This document shows, one piece after another, positions 30,322 to 39,916 of a stretch of 64,000 nt of DNA. The stretch's first letter is position 1. The number at the start of each line of letters is the position of its first letter. The DNA comes from JANLYQ01 sp031365725. GTDB lineage: Bacteria; Actinomycetota; Actinomycetes; JACCUZ01. A program made the translations under genes and the position numbers. The notes beneath the pieces were generated by a model. The model had not been told where the DNA came from. It made no database searches and worked only from the letters and a program-made list of their open reading frames with translations. The stretch lies in assembly GCA_031365725.1 (NCBI GenBank), contig JANLYQ010000065.1, positions 1 through 64,000 on the forward strand, written 5' to 3'.

Positions 30322-32232
30322 TCAGCGGCTGACGTCCAGCGCGCGGAGAAGCTGGTCGACCGATGTCTCGACCTCACCATCACCGTCGAGCACGACGTCG
30401 GCGTTCTCCGGCGGCTCGTAGCCCTGACCGACACCGGTCATGTTCGGCAGCGTGCCCGCCTTGGCCTTGGCGTAGAGACCCTTGGGGTCTCGGGCGACGA
30501 CCACGTCGGCGGGGGTGTCCACCCAGGCCTCGATGAAGTCGCCCTCGTCGAACAGCGCTTTGGCCGCCCGCCGGTCACCGCGGAACGGAGAGACGAGCGA
30601 GACGACAACGATCAGCCCGGCGTCCAGCATGAGCTTGGCGGTCTCGGCCACCCGGCGGACGTTCTCGGCGCGGTCCTCCGGGGTGAAGCCGAGGTCCTTG
30701 TTCAGCCCGGTGCGCACGCCGTCACCGTCGAGCACGTAGGTGTGCATGCCGAGGCCGTGCAACGTGCGCTCGAGCGCATCGGCGATGGTCGACTTGCCTG
30801 CGCCGGGGAGGCCCGTGAGCCAGAGCACCTTCGGCCTCTGGTTCTTCAGCGTCGCGCGAGCTGTCCGGTCGACGCTGAACGCGTGCGGTGTGACGTTGTG
30901 TGCGCGGCGCAAGGCGTGCCGGACCAGGCCGGCTGCCACGGTGTCGCGGCTGACGCGCTCGACGAGCAGGAATCCGCCGGTGTCACGGTTGAGTGAGTAG
31001 GGGTCGAGTGGCACCGCCGTGTCGGTTGCGATCTCGACCAGGCCGATGTCGTTCATCTTCAAGGTCCGCGCGGCCATCTCCTCACCGGAAACGACGTCGC
31101 GCCGGTTACGGATAGCGGTCACGACCGCAGGTACCGCGAGCGAGCCCGCCAGCAGAAGGTAGGAGCGGCCGTGCCGCAGCTCTTCCTCGCCGGTCCACAC
31201 CAGGTCGACGGCGAAAGCGGTGGCCGGCCGCGGGAAGTGCTCCTCGGCCAGGCCCTCGCCGGGCGCGACGACGAGGTCGCCTCGGGTGAGGTCGGTCTCG
31301 GTCTGCAGGGTGAGGACCACCGCCTGATCGGCACGGGCCGACTCGACGTCGACGCCGTCGATCAGCACCCGGTCGACGGTGGTGGTGGCGCCGCGCGCGT
31401 TGACGACCACCTTGTCACCGGGCCGGACCGTGCCCGAGACCACGGTGCCGGCGTAGCCGCGGAAGTCGTCGGCGCGCACGACGTACTGCACGGGAAGGCG
31501 GAAGGGTGCCGCGGCGTGGTCCTCGATCTGCGACGGACGCCACGCGGTCAGGGCCTCGAGCACGGTGGGTCCGTGGAACCAGGACATCCGCTCGGATCGC
31601 TCGATGACGTTGTCACCGGTCAGCGCACTGACCGGGATGACCACGACATCGTCCAGGTCGAAGCGCGCCGCAGCCGAGCGGATGTCGCCCGCGAAGCCTT
31701 CGAACGCGACGTGGGAGAAGTCGACGGCGTCCATCTTGTTGATGGCGACGATGACCGTGCGCACACCCATCAGCGCGCACACGGTGAGGTGGCGGTGGGT
31801 CTGCGCCCGGATGCCGCGAGCGGCATCGACCAGCAGGATGGCGATGTCGGCTGTGGAGGCAGCGACCGACATGTTGCGGGTGTACTGCTCGTGGCCTGGG
31901 GCGTCGGCGATGATCGCCCGCCGGCCCGAAGGCAGGTAGAGGTGCCGGTAGGCGACGTCGATGGTGATGCCCTGCTCGTGCTCGGCCTCGAGACCATCGG
32001 TGAGCATCGAGTAGTCGATCTCGCCCTGCGGGATCGTCGAACCGCTGCGCCGGGTGTTGCGGGCGTAGTCGAGGATGTCGTCCGGGACGCTGTCGGTCTC
32101 GGCCAGCAGCCGACCGATCAGGGTCGACTTGCCGTCGTCGACCGATCCGCACGCGACGACGCGCACGATGGGGTGCTCGGCGAGGGCCACGAGGGCGGCG
32201 TCGTCGGTCGAGAAGTCGGTGGTCGTGGTCAT
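30322..32232 (-). CDS. cysNC: Sulfate adenylyltransferase subunit 1 / adenylylsulfate kinase fusion (CysNC)
   Basis: 636 residues. The N-terminal GTPase (CysN) has G1 CGSVDDGKSTLIGRLLAE, G3 ADAPGHEQYTRNM and G4 AINKMD, followed by EF-Tu-like beta-barrel domains. The C-terminal APS kinase (CysC) has WLTGLPGAGKSTIADALE and DGDGVRTGLNKDLGF. With CysD it makes APS from sulfate and ATP using GTP hydrolysis and then phosphorylates it to PAPS. The fusion is usual in actinomycetes. Start overlaps the cysD stop by one base. Confidence 0.95.
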   Translation of the reverse strand: MTTTTDFSTDDAALVALAEHPIVRVVACGSVDDGKSTLIGRLLAETDSVPDDILDYARNTRRSGSTIPQGEIDYSMLTDGLEAEHEQGITIDVAYRHLYLPSGRRAIIADAPGHEQYTRNMSVAASTADIAILLVDAARGIRAQTHRHLTVCALMGVRTVIVAINKMDAVDFSHVAFEGFAGDIRSAAARFDLDDVVVIPVSALTGDNVIERSERMSWFHGPTVLEALTAWRPSQIEDHAAAPFRLPVQYVVRADDFRGYAGTVVSGTVRPGDKVVVNARGATTTVDRVLIDGVDVESARADQAVVLTLQTETDLTRGDLVVAPGEGLAEEHFPRPATAFAVDLVWTGEEELRHGRSYLLLAGSLAVPAVVTAIRNRRDVVSGEEMAARTLKMNDIGLVEIATDTAVPLDPYSLNRDTGGFLLVERVSRDTVAAGLVRHALRRAHNVTPHAFSVDRTARATLKNQRPKVLWLTGLPGAGKSTIADALERTLHGLGMHTYVLDGDGVRTGLNKDLGFTPEDRAENVRRVAETAKLMLDAGLIVVVSLVSPFRGDRRAAKALFDEGDFIEAWVDTPADVVVARDPKGLYAKAKAGTLPNMTGVGQGYEPPENADVVLDGDGEVETSVDQLLRALDVSR

Positions 32233-33167
32233 CAGAAGTATCCCTCGGTCTTCTTGCTCTCCATCGAGCCGCCGCCCTCACCGTCGATGAGACGACCGGA
32301 ACGCTCGGACCGTCGATCGACAAGCATCTCCGCCAGCAGGTCGTCCATGGTGTCGGCGGTCGACTCGACCGCCGCGGTCAACGGGTAGCAGCCCAGCGTG
32401 CGGAACCGGACGTTGCGCATCTCCGGGGTCTCGCCGTCGCGCAAGGGGTAACGATCGTCGTCGATCATGATCAGCTGTCCGTCCCGGTCAACGACCGGGC
32501 GCGGCTTGGCGAAGTACAGCGGGACGACCTCGATCTGCTCTTGCTTGACGTAGCGCCACACATCGAGCTCGGTCCAGTTCGACATCGGGAACACCCGCAT
32601 CGTCTGGCCCTCGGAGAGCTGGGTGTTGGCGGTGCGCCAGAACTCCGGGCGCTGCTTGCGCGGCTCCCAGCGATGACCCGGTTCGCGGAGGGAGAAGACC
32701 CGTTCCTTGGCCCGCGAACGCTCCTCGTCACGACGAGCCCCGCCGAAGGCGGCGTCGTAGGCACCTGCGTCGAGGGCCTGGCGCAGGGCGACGGTCTTCA
32801 TGATCCGGGTGTACTCGTGGGTGCCGTGCGTGAAGGGCGTCACGCCCTCGGCAACGCCGTCGGGGTTGGTGTGCACCCGGAGGTCCAGTCCCAGCTCGGC
32901 AGCCACGCGGTCCCGGAACGCGATCATCTCGCGGAACTTCCAGGTGGTGTCGATGTGCAAGACCGGGAACGGCACCTTGCTCGGCGCGAACGCCTTGACG
33001 GCGAGGTGGAGCAGCACCGAGGAGTCCTTGCCGATGCTGTAGAGCATCACCGGACGGCGGAACGCACCGGCCGCCTCACGGAAGACGTGGATGGCTTCGG
33101 CCTCGAGCGCGTCCAGGACGGGGTCAGGGGCTTGCACCGACTCGACCGACGGTGTGCTGGCAGACAT
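32232..33167 (-). CDS. cysD: Sulfate adenylyltransferase subunit 2
   Basis: 311 residues from ATG 33167 ([16 protein letters not shown]); the longer frame with extra N-terminal residues is not supported by the family. PP-loop ATPase motif [50 protein letters not shown] and [13 protein letters not shown] are all typical. It forms the ATP-sulfurylase complex with CysN. The upstream 250 bp, shared with the TetR gene, must carry its promoter; no clear box was found. Confidence 0.95.
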   Translation of the reverse strand: MSASTPSVESVQAPDPVLDALEAEAIHVFREAAGAFRRPVMLYSIGKDSSVLLHLAVKAFAPSKVPFPVLHIDTTWKFREMIAFRDRVAAELGLDLRVHTNPDGVAEGVTPFTHGTHEYTRIMKTVALRQALDAGAYDAAFGGARRDEERSRAKERVFSLREPGHRWEPRKQRPEFWRTANTQLSEGQTMRVFPMSNWTELDVWRYVKQEQIEVVPLYFAKPRPVVDRDGQLIMIDDDRYPLRDGETPEMRNVRFRTLGCYPLTAAVESTADTMDDLLAEMLVDRRSERSGRLIDGEGGGSMESKKTEGYF

Positions 33168-33354
33168 GCGAAGGGGAACCTCTCGACGGGACGGAGGCGC
33201 CATTCTGCCCGGTCCGGCGCCGGGTTGCCCCATCAGCGTCGGCGCACGTCACCCGTGCGTACCAGTCGTCCTACCCAGCGTGCGCCGTTGCTCGGCGTTC
33301 TGCGCCGGACACCTGATGTTCACCTCCCCCTCGTCGACACCCGATCTGCCCTCA

Positions 33355-33392
33355 CGTACGGTTCGGAGTACGACACCGTTTCGTTCTGGTGT
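33355..33392. promoter_or_regulatory. Candidate TetR operator region
   Basis: Two short inverted repeats lie 28-66 bp before the TetR start: CGTAC (33355-33359)/GTACG (33368-33372), and ACACC (33373-33377)/GGTGT (33388-33392). Their length and adjacency to the TetR-MFS operon fit an autoregulatory site, but five-base arms are weak evidence. Confidence 0.35.
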
Positions 33393-33420
33393 TCCCCCGT
33401 CACGACCTCCGGAGGTGTCT

Positions 33421-34053
33421 GTGGTCCGTCCGGCCCAGGACACCGCCATCTCGACCGCCACGCTCTCGCTGCTGGCAGAGGTCGGCTATGACTGCATGAC
33501 GATGGACGCTGTCGCCGCGCGCGCAAGGGCGAGCAAGGCGACCATCTACCGGCACTGGCCGGGCAAACGCGAGCTGGTGCTGCACGCACTGCGCAGCCGA
33601 GCCGCCGGCTGCACTGCCGACGTGGACGCCGGGTCGCTCCGGGACGACCTCGTCCACGCGTTGACCGCGGCGTCCCGCACCGACGACTGCGACGAGGGGC
33701 GGCTGATGGCGGGTGTCATGCGCGCCATGCGCGAGTCATCCGAGCTCACGGCCTGCATGCGCGACCAGGTGTTCGAGCGCAAGCACCAGGTCGTGCGCGC
33801 GGTCGTCGCGCGGGCGGTTGCCCGGGGCGAGCTGGCCGAAGGTGCCTCGGCCGAGGTCGCCACCGAAGTCGCCGGCGCCTTGTGGGTGCAGCGCGTCCTG
33901 CTTGTCGGTGCCCCGGTGGACGATGCCTTTGTCGTGCACGTGGTCGACGACGTCCTGATCCCGCTTCTCGTCGGCGCCACCGGCCCGACACCTGACCCGT
34001 CAGCGGCACACCGGCCGACTGGCACCCCCTGCGAACACGAGGAGTCACCGTGA
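33421..34053 (+). CDS. TetR-family transcriptional regulator
   Basis: 210 residues from the GTG at 33421, chosen because GGAGG lies five bases upstream; an ATG at 33316 in the same frame has no such site. The N-terminal HTH reads TATLSLLAEVGYDCMTMDAV, then RARASKATIYRHWPGKREL. The C-terminal ligand domain (TetR_C, about 110 residues) is rich in Ala and Val. The gene overlaps the downstream MFS gene by four bases (GTGA), the classic arrangement of a repressor controlling an efflux pump. Confidence 0.9.
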   Translation: MVRPAQDTAISTATLSLLAEVGYDCMTMDAVAARARASKATIYRHWPGKRELVLHALRSRAAGCTADVDAGSLRDDLVHALTAASRTDDCDEGRLMAGVMRAMRESSELTACMRDQVFERKHQVVRAVVARAVARGELAEGASAEVATEVAGALWVQRVLLVGAPVDDAFVVHVVDDVLIPLLVGATGPTPDPSAAHRPTGTPCEHEESP

Positions 34054-35435
34054 CCGAGCCCCTGTCCCCCGCAGGAGCCAGCATCACCGAGGCGGCCGCC
34101 GACCACGGTGGCCCCGGGCTGGACCCCAAGCGCTGGCTCGCCCTCGGCATCATCGCCGTGGCTCAGTTGATGATCATCCTGGACGCCTCGATCGTGAACA
34201 TCGCGTTGCCCTCGGCACAGCAGGACCTCGGCATCAGCGACGCCGACCGCCAGTGGGTGGTCACCGCCTACACGCTGGCCTTCGGCGGGCTGCTGCTGCT
34301 CGGCGGCAGGATCGCCGACTTCGTCGGGCGCAAACGGATGTTCCTCGTCGGGCTGTTCGGCTTCGCGATCGCCTCTGCCCTCGGTGGCATCGCCGGGAAT
34401 GCCGCGCTGCTGTTCGCCGCTCGCGGCCTGCAAGGAGCCTTCGCCGCCCTGCTGGCCCCGTCGGCCTTGTCACTGATCACCGTGATGTTCACCCAGCCCA
34501 AGGAGCGGGCTCGCGCGTTCGGGGTGTTCGGCGCCGTGAGCGGCGGGGGCGCGGCGATCGGGCTGCTGGTCGGCGGCGTGCTCACCGAGTACGCGTCGTG
34601 GCGCTGGTGCCTCGGGGTCAACGTGCCCATCGCGCTCGTCACTGCGCTTGCCGCCATACCCGTGGTGAAGGAGAGCAAGGCGATGGGAGACACCAAGTAC
34701 GACATCCCGGGTGCCCTGCTCGCCACGCTCGGGCTCGTCTCGCTCGTCTACGGGTTCACCCAGGCCGCGAAGCTGAAGAACCCGGGCAAGAGCACCGAGG
34801 TGCTCGGTTGGACAGCGGGATCCACCGTGTCGTTCCTCGTGGCCGCGGTGGTCCTGCTCACCGCCTTCGTCGCCTGGGAGATGCGTGCCCAGCACCCGCT
34901 GCTGCCGCTGCGCATCGTCCTCGACCGCAACCGCGGCGGATCATTCCTCACGTTCCTCTTCATGGGCGCCGGGCTCTTCGCGATGTTCCTCTTCCTCACC
35001 TACTACTTCCAGCTCAACCTCGGCTACAGCCCCCTCAAGTCCGGGTTCGCCTTCCTGCCCTTCAGCCTGGGCATCATCGTCAGCGCTGGTGTCGTCTCGC
35101 AGCTGCTCCCGAAGGTCGGCCCGAAACCGCTGATCGTCCCCGGCCTGATCATGGCCGTGGTCGGCATGACGCTGCTGACCCGTATCGACCAGGACACCTC
35201 CTACCTCACTCATGTCCTCCCGTCACTGATCATCATGAGCGTGGGACTGGCCGGGGTGTTCATCCCGGCCTCCAGCACCGCGCTGTTCGGCATCAGCCAG
35301 CACGACGCCGGCGTGGCCAGCGCCTTGCTGAACACCTCACAGCAGGTCGGCGGCTCCCTCGGGCTCGCCCTGCTGAACACGCTGTACGCCGGCTCGGTCA
35401 CCTCGTTCAAACCGACAACAAGCTCTCGCCGGTGA
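34050..35435 (+). CDS. DHA2-type MFS drug exporter, truncated by a frameshift
   Basis: 461 residues are readable; the normal 14-helix DHA2 protein is about 520. Helix 1 (IIAVAQLMIILDASIVNIAL), the PSAQQDLG and RQWVVTAYTL phrases, GGRIADFVGRKRMF (loop 2-3) and the helix 5 SGGGAAIGLLVGGVL region are typical. Reading ends abruptly after QQVGGSLGLALLNTLYAGSV with an out-of-character tail, SFKPTTSSRR. The missing last helix is found one frame over at 35406-35602. A one-base loss in the A run at 35409-35411 (real or a sequencing error) explains this. Coupled to the TetR gene. Confidence 0.85.
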   Translation: MTEPLSPAGASITEAAADHGGPGLDPKRWLALGIIAVAQLMIILDASIVNIALPSAQQDLGISDADRQWVVTAYTLAFGGLLLLGGRIADFVGRKRMFLVGLFGFAIASALGGIAGNAALLFAARGLQGAFAALLAPSALSLITVMFTQPKERARAFGVFGAVSGGGAAIGLLVGGVLTEYASWRWCLGVNVPIALVTALAAIPVVKESKAMGDTKYDIPGALLATLGLVSLVYGFTQAAKLKNPGKSTEVLGWTAGSTVSFLVAAVVLLTAFVAWEMRAQHPLLPLRIVLDRNRGGSFLTFLFMGAGLFAMFLFLTYYFQLNLGYSPLKSGFAFLPFSLGIIVSAGVVSQLLPKVGPKPLIVPGLIMAVVGMTLLTRIDQDTSYLTHVLPSLIIMSVGLAGVFIPASSTALFGISQHDAGVASALLNTSQQVGGSLGLALLNTLYAGSVTSFKPTTSSRR

Positions 35436-35602
35436 AGTCCGCCTTCGGCGAGCAGCCCCCGTCGAGCGCGCTGATCCACGGCTACCACACCTCGTTCGCG
35501 GCAGGTGCCATCCTGCTCACGATCGCCTTGGTGGTGGCACTGACGTTCATCAATGCGAAGAAGGAGCAGCTCCCCGCCGAAGCCGCACTGGCCACAGCCT
35601 GA
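35406..35602 (+). pseudogene. Displaced 3' end of the MFS exporter gene (other frame)
   Basis: The frame that continues from the A run at 35409-35411 reads DNKLSPVKSAFG, then HGYHTSFAAGAILLTIALVV (the 14th helix) and a charged tail ending LATA. This is the normal C-terminus of DHA2 exporters, so 34050-35602 was one gene and a single base is missing. It has no start or ribosome site of its own. Confidence 0.75.
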
Positions 35603-35646
35603 GCGACCCGCGGCACGCCTGGGGGTGGACCGGTCGGCTACACCTG

Positions 35647-36585
35647 TCAGACCGTCGGCTGGTCCACCCTGAGCACGATCTTGCCGCGGACGTGGCCCTC
35701 CTCGGAGAGCCGGTGGGCCTTGGCCGCCTCGTCCAGCGGCAGCTCGTGGGCGATCTCCACCTTCAGCGATCCATCAGCCACCATGGCGACGAGCTCGCTG
35801 AGCTGGGCGCTGTCCGGGCGCACGAAGACGTAGCGCCCGCCCATGCCGAGGACTGTGCCCGGGTCGATGATCGACACGATCCGCGCCGGGTCCTTCACCA
35901 ACGACGGCGACCCCGCCAGGGCCGCACCGCCGATCAGGTCCAGGACCGCGTCGACACCGTCGGGGGCCAGCGCTCGGACTGCCTCGGCAAGGCCATCGCC
36001 GTAGGTCACCGGTTCTGCACCGAGCGAGCGCAGATAGTCGTGGTTGCCTTGGCCGGCGGTGCCGATGACGCGGGCACCGCGGCCCACGGCGAGCTGCACC
36101 GCGAGGCCGCCGACCCCGCCGGCAGCAGCATGGATGAGCACCGTGTCACCGCTCGAGACCATGGCCGCGTCCAGCGCCTGGCGGGCGGTCAGTCCGGCTA
36201 GGGGCAGGCCGCCAGCCGCTGTCCAGCTGACCCCGGCCGGCTTGGGCGCGAGCGCGCGCAGCGGGGCGGGCACCAGCTCGGCGTACGTGCCGTGCTGGAG
36301 CTCGTCCCGGCGCACATAGCCCAAGACCTCGTCACCGACGGCGTACTCCGTCACGGCCGGGCCGACCTGCTCGACGACACCCGCGAGGTCCCAGCCGAGC
36401 ACGAGCGGGAAGTGGCTGGGGAAGGCGCCTTGGAGATAGCCCGCGCGCACCTTCGTGTCGACGGGGTTGACCCCGGCGGCTTGCACCCGCACCAGCACGG
36501 TGTCGGGGCCGACCAGCGGCTCGGGCAGATCCTGCAGGGACATGACGTCGGCGTCGCCGTAGGTCGTGATCGCAATGGCTCTCAT
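35647..36585 (-). CDS. NADP-dependent quinone/zeta-crystallin-type oxidoreductase (MDR family)
   Basis: 312 residues. MDR fold: N-terminal GroES-like part (MRAIAITTYGDADVMSL; AAGVNPVDTKVRAG; GWDLAGVVEQVG) and Rossmann part with the nucleotide motif IHAAAGGVGGLAVQLA. The Cys/His zinc ligands of alcohol dehydrogenases are absent, so it is a zinc-free quinone oxidoreductase type that reduces quinones or enones with NADPH. The substrate is unknown. Divergent from the gamma-glutamyltransferase-like gene. Confidence 0.87.
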   Translation of the reverse strand: MRAIAITTYGDADVMSLQDLPEPLVGPDTVLVRVQAAGVNPVDTKVRAGYLQGAFPSHFPLVLGWDLAGVVEQVGPAVTEYAVGDEVLGYVRRDELQHGTYAELVPAPLRALAPKPAGVSWTAAGGLPLAGLTARQALDAAMVSSGDTVLIHAAAGGVGGLAVQLAVGRGARVIGTAGQGNHDYLRSLGAEPVTYGDGLAEAVRALAPDGVDAVLDLIGGAALAGSPSLVKDPARIVSIIDPGTVLGMGGRYVFVRPDSAQLSELVAMVADGSLKVEIAHELPLDEAAKAHRLSEEGHVRGKIVLRVDQPTV

Positions 36586-36639
36586 GTGTCAGGGGTACCC
36601 CCACGCGGGCATCGCCACGCCTGCCGAGAGGATGTCGCC

Positions 36640-38172
36640 GTGACCTCACGGGTGGCGGTAGCTGCTCCGAACGCCCTCGCCGCAGAGGCCGCCCTTCGCG
36701 TGGCGGCCGAGGGCGGCGGCGCTGTTGACGCCGCCGTCGCCGCTGCGATGGTGACGATGGTGACCGAGCCCGGCATCGTCTCGCTCGCCGGGGGAGCCTT
36801 CGTCACCGTGTGGTCGCCAGCCGCGGACGATGCCGTCACGGTCGACGGGGGCGTGGCGATGCCCGGTCTCGGCGCCGAGGGCTCCGACGCCCGTGACGTG
36901 AGCTGCTGGGAGATCGACACCGACTATGGCGGCGGGGTCCGGATGACGGTCGGGCCCGGCTCGGTGGCGGTCCCCGGCGCGCTGGCTGCGCTGGACCTGG
37001 CCCAGGCGACGTACGGCGTGCTGCCCTGGCGCGAGCTCGTCGCACCGGCGATCGATGCGGCCCGGGACGGCTGGCCGATGGGCTCTGCGTCGGGCCACTA
37101 TCTGCCGCACGTGCGCGAGTCGGTATTCGGCTGGGACCCGGCCACCGCCGCTGGCTTGCGCCGGACCGACGGGGCCTGGCTCGAGGCGGGCGACGTGATG
37201 GTCGTGCCTGACCTCGCCGACACGCTGTCCCTGATCGCCCGGGACGGCGCCCGGACGATGTACACCGGTCAGCTGGGCGCCCAGGTCGCCACCGACCAGC
37301 GTGAGCGCGGCGGTGTGATCACGGCCGGCGACCTGTCGGTCTATCGCGCGATGGTGCGGCCGGCGCTGCGGATGCGCCTTGGTGACTGGGACCTGCGCAC
37401 GAACCCGCCGCCCTCGATCGGTGGGCCGGTGCTCGCGGCGATGCTGGCCCGGGCCGCCGACCTGCCGTCCGGGGCCGGCTCGGTGGTCGCGGCTCAGCAC
37501 GACGTGCTGCGCTTGAGGCGCGCCTTGCTGGACCCGACCGGGTCCGCCGAGGCGCGGGCAGCCGCGGGCGCGCAGCTGTTGGCCGAGGTGGCTCGTCTGC
37601 CCCCGGGTGGCGGTCACCTGTCGCCGAGCACTGCACACGTGTCCGTGGTCGACGCCGACGGCACTGCCTGCGCGATCACCACGTCCTACGGCTACGGATC
37701 AGGTGTGACGGTGCCGGGCACCGGGCTGTGGTTGAACAACTGTCTCGGCGAGCACGAGCTCAACCGCGGCCCGCGCCCGGCGCCGGGAGACCGTCTGCCG
37801 AGCAACATGGCACCGACGGTCGCTCGGCGGCGCGACGGCGCGGTGCTCGCTGTCGGGAGCCCGGGCGCGGATCGGATCACGTCTGCCCTCCTGCAGGTGC
37901 TCCTGGCCCTCGCGACCGACGGTGCGCCGTTGCAGGACGCCGTCGACCGGCCGCGGGTCCACGTCCACCTCGACGACGACGGGTCCGCCCGGGTCGATGC
38001 CGAGGCCGACGTACGTCTCGGGGCCGAGACCGTCGACGGCCTCGCCGTGCGCCGTCACCCACGGCACGCGATGTACTTCGGCGGGGTGGCGGCGGCCATG
38101 CGTGCAGCAGACGGGAAGCTCGAGAGCGCCGCCGACCCGAGGCGGGCCGGCGTCGCCCTCGTCTCCCCCTGA
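36640..38172 (+). CDS. Gamma-glutamyltransferase-family Ntn hydrolase
   Basis: 510 residues from the GTG at 36640, preceded by GAGAGGA. Family features: AAEAALRVAAEGGGAVDAAV near the N-terminus, GGAFVTVWSP, GPGSVAVPGALAAL, and the autoprocessing site STAHVSVVDADG, where Thr331 would become the N-terminal nucleophile of the small subunit. DRLPSNMAPTV matches the glycine-loop region of the active site. No signal peptide is seen, unlike most secreted GGTs, so it is probably cytoplasmic. The natural substrate (glutathione analogue, other gamma-glutamyl or acyl amide) cannot be assigned. Confidence 0.88.
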   Translation: MTSRVAVAAPNALAAEAALRVAAEGGGAVDAAVAAAMVTMVTEPGIVSLAGGAFVTVWSPAADDAVTVDGGVAMPGLGAEGSDARDVSCWEIDTDYGGGVRMTVGPGSVAVPGALAALDLAQATYGVLPWRELVAPAIDAARDGWPMGSASGHYLPHVRESVFGWDPATAAGLRRTDGAWLEAGDVMVVPDLADTLSLIARDGARTMYTGQLGAQVATDQRERGGVITAGDLSVYRAMVRPALRMRLGDWDLRTNPPPSIGGPVLAAMLARAADLPSGAGSVVAAQHDVLRLRRALLDPTGSAEARAAAGAQLLAEVARLPPGGGHLSPSTAHVSVVDADGTACAITTSYGYGSGVTVPGTGLWLNNCLGEHELNRGPRPAPGDRLPSNMAPTVARRRDGAVLAVGSPGADRITSALLQVLLALATDGAPLQDAVDRPRVHVHLDDDGSARVDAEADVRLGAETVDGLAVRRHPRHAMYFGGVAAAMRAADGKLESAADPRRAGVALVSP

Positions 38173-38173
38173 C

Positions 38174-39865
38174 TCAGTAGCGGTGTGCCGCCAGCAGCAA
38201 GCGCGCGATCAGCAGCCGACCTGCTTGCGCGTCACCGGCTGCTGCCGCCTTGGCGAAGGCGAGGTTCGAGCCGTTGGTCGCTGCTGATCCCGGGCCAGCG
38301 AGAAACGCCGTGGGCGCCACCGGGTCGGGCTGGGGCAGCGGCGCGCAGCTCACGTCGGCCTTCGCCCCGGCCTTGCGGGCCGGCAGCTTGCCGGTCGCAA
38401 GGTAGGCGAAGATCTTGTTGTCCACGCAGGGGTTCCCGCTCGGCGAGACCGCGTGGCTGCTGCCGCCGACGGTCGCGATGAGCCGCGACTGCCGGAAGAT
38501 GGACCGCAGGTAGAGGCTGCCGGCGTAGGGAGTAGCGGCGTCCAGCGTCTCGTCGACCAGCAGGGCCTGGCCCACTCCCGCACCGGTGATGACGGTGGGC
38601 GTCGATGCCTTCGCCGGCCAGAAGTTGCAAGGCGCGTTGAACCAGGCGTTGCCCCAGGTCAGGAACGGCGCCCGGTAGTAGGACGCCCACATGTCCCCGA
38701 GGAAGTTGTGGTTCTTCCACGGCCCGTCGACGCAGGACACGGCGTTGTAGACGGCGAGCCCGTTGTCGTCACCGGGAGAGTCGGTGCTCTTGTACTGCGA
38801 GACGAGCGCGGTGCCGTCACCGGCGATGGCGTAGGCCGAGAACGCCGACGCGAGCTCAGGCCACAGGAACTGCGCGTAGCCCGCCTGCAGGATGACGTCT
38901 TCCCACTCGTCTGGCCCGACGGTGCCGGCGTACGGCGTCGCGGCGAGGGCAGCCCGCACCTCGCGGGACCGCTGTAGGACGGCAGCCGGCGTCGTGCCGA
39001 GGTGGTAACTGGCGTCGTGCTTGGCGATCCAGGCGTAGAACAGTCCGATGGCCCGCTGGAACGCGACGTTCTGGTCGAGGTTTCCCTGGTACCAGACATT
39101 CCGGGGATCGACGTTGCTGTCCAGCACCATGCGGCGCATGCGCTGCGGGAAGAGCTTGGTGTAGACCTGCCCGAGATAGGTGCCGTAGGAGTAGCCGTAG
39201 TAGTTGATCGTGCTGGCACCGAGGGCAGTACGGATGCTGTCCATGTCCCGCGCCGCGTCGGTGGTGCGCATGTGGGCGAGCAGCCGACCCCCGGCCTTGC
39301 CACACGCCGCGGCGTAGTGCTTGGACCTCGCCACCCACACCTTGTAGAGCGCGGGAGTGGTCGGGATGTAGTCGGGCCGGTCGGCCCCTTGGTAGTTGGG
39401 GTCGCAGGACAGCGCCGGCTTGCTCGATCCGACGCCCCGCGGGTCGAAGCCGATCCAGTCGTAGATGCCGCCGGCATCCTTGCGACCGAAGCCCTGGCTG
39501 ATGATCGGGCCGATCACCGAGAGACCCAGGCCGGATCCTCCGGGGCCGCCGGGGTTGACCAGCATGACGCCTTGGTACTTCGCCTTGGTCGAGGTGTGCC
39601 GCACCCGGGAGACCGCGAGCTTGATCTTGGTGCCACCGGGCTTGCTGTAGTTCAGCGGCACGGAGACGAACGCGCACTGGGCCTTGAACTGGCGCAGCGA
39701 CGCGTCGGAACACCGGCCCCAGCGCACAGTCGAAGCGGTGCGCGCGGTGGCGCTGCGGGCATCGGCGCCGGTGGCGTCAGCGACCGCGGCCGAGCCGCCG
39801 GGGGCGAGAGCCACGAGGCCGCCAGCGGCCAAGGCGAGAGCGGTGACGAGAGAGGGCAGCTTCAT
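38174..39865 (-). CDS. Secreted alpha/beta-hydrolase, tripeptidyl-aminopeptidase type
   Basis: 563 residues with a Sec signal (LVTALALAAGGLVALAPGGSAA). The catalytic triad is visible: nucleophile in YGYSYGTYLGQVY (GxSxG), Asp in ETLDAATPYAGS, and His in VGGSSHAVSPSG. The oxyanion region VNPGGPGGSG is typical of the Streptomyces Tap/Slp family, which removes tripeptides from secreted proteins. Conserved Cys in the C-terminal lid (NPCVDNKIF, DVSCAPL) may form disulfides. It ends one base after the stop of the opposite GGT gene. Confidence 0.9.
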   Translation of the reverse strand: MKLPSLVTALALAAGGLVALAPGGSAAVADATGADARSATARTASTVRWGRCSDASLRQFKAQCAFVSVPLNYSKPGGTKIKLAVSRVRHTSTKAKYQGVMLVNPGGPGGSGLGLSVIGPIISQGFGRKDAGGIYDWIGFDPRGVGSSKPALSCDPNYQGADRPDYIPTTPALYKVWVARSKHYAAACGKAGGRLLAHMRTTDAARDMDSIRTALGASTINYYGYSYGTYLGQVYTKLFPQRMRRMVLDSNVDPRNVWYQGNLDQNVAFQRAIGLFYAWIAKHDASYHLGTTPAAVLQRSREVRAALAATPYAGTVGPDEWEDVILQAGYAQFLWPELASAFSAYAIAGDGTALVSQYKSTDSPGDDNGLAVYNAVSCVDGPWKNHNFLGDMWASYYRAPFLTWGNAWFNAPCNFWPAKASTPTVITGAGVGQALLVDETLDAATPYAGSLYLRSIFRQSRLIATVGGSSHAVSPSGNPCVDNKIFAYLATGKLPARKAGAKADVSCAPLPQPDPVAPTAFLAGPGSAATNGSNLAFAKAAAAGDAQAGRLLIARLLLAAHRY

Positions 39866-39916
39866 GGAACCCCGATCCGGAGGCGGACCCCCGGGTCGGG
39901 ATCCGACGACAACCTC

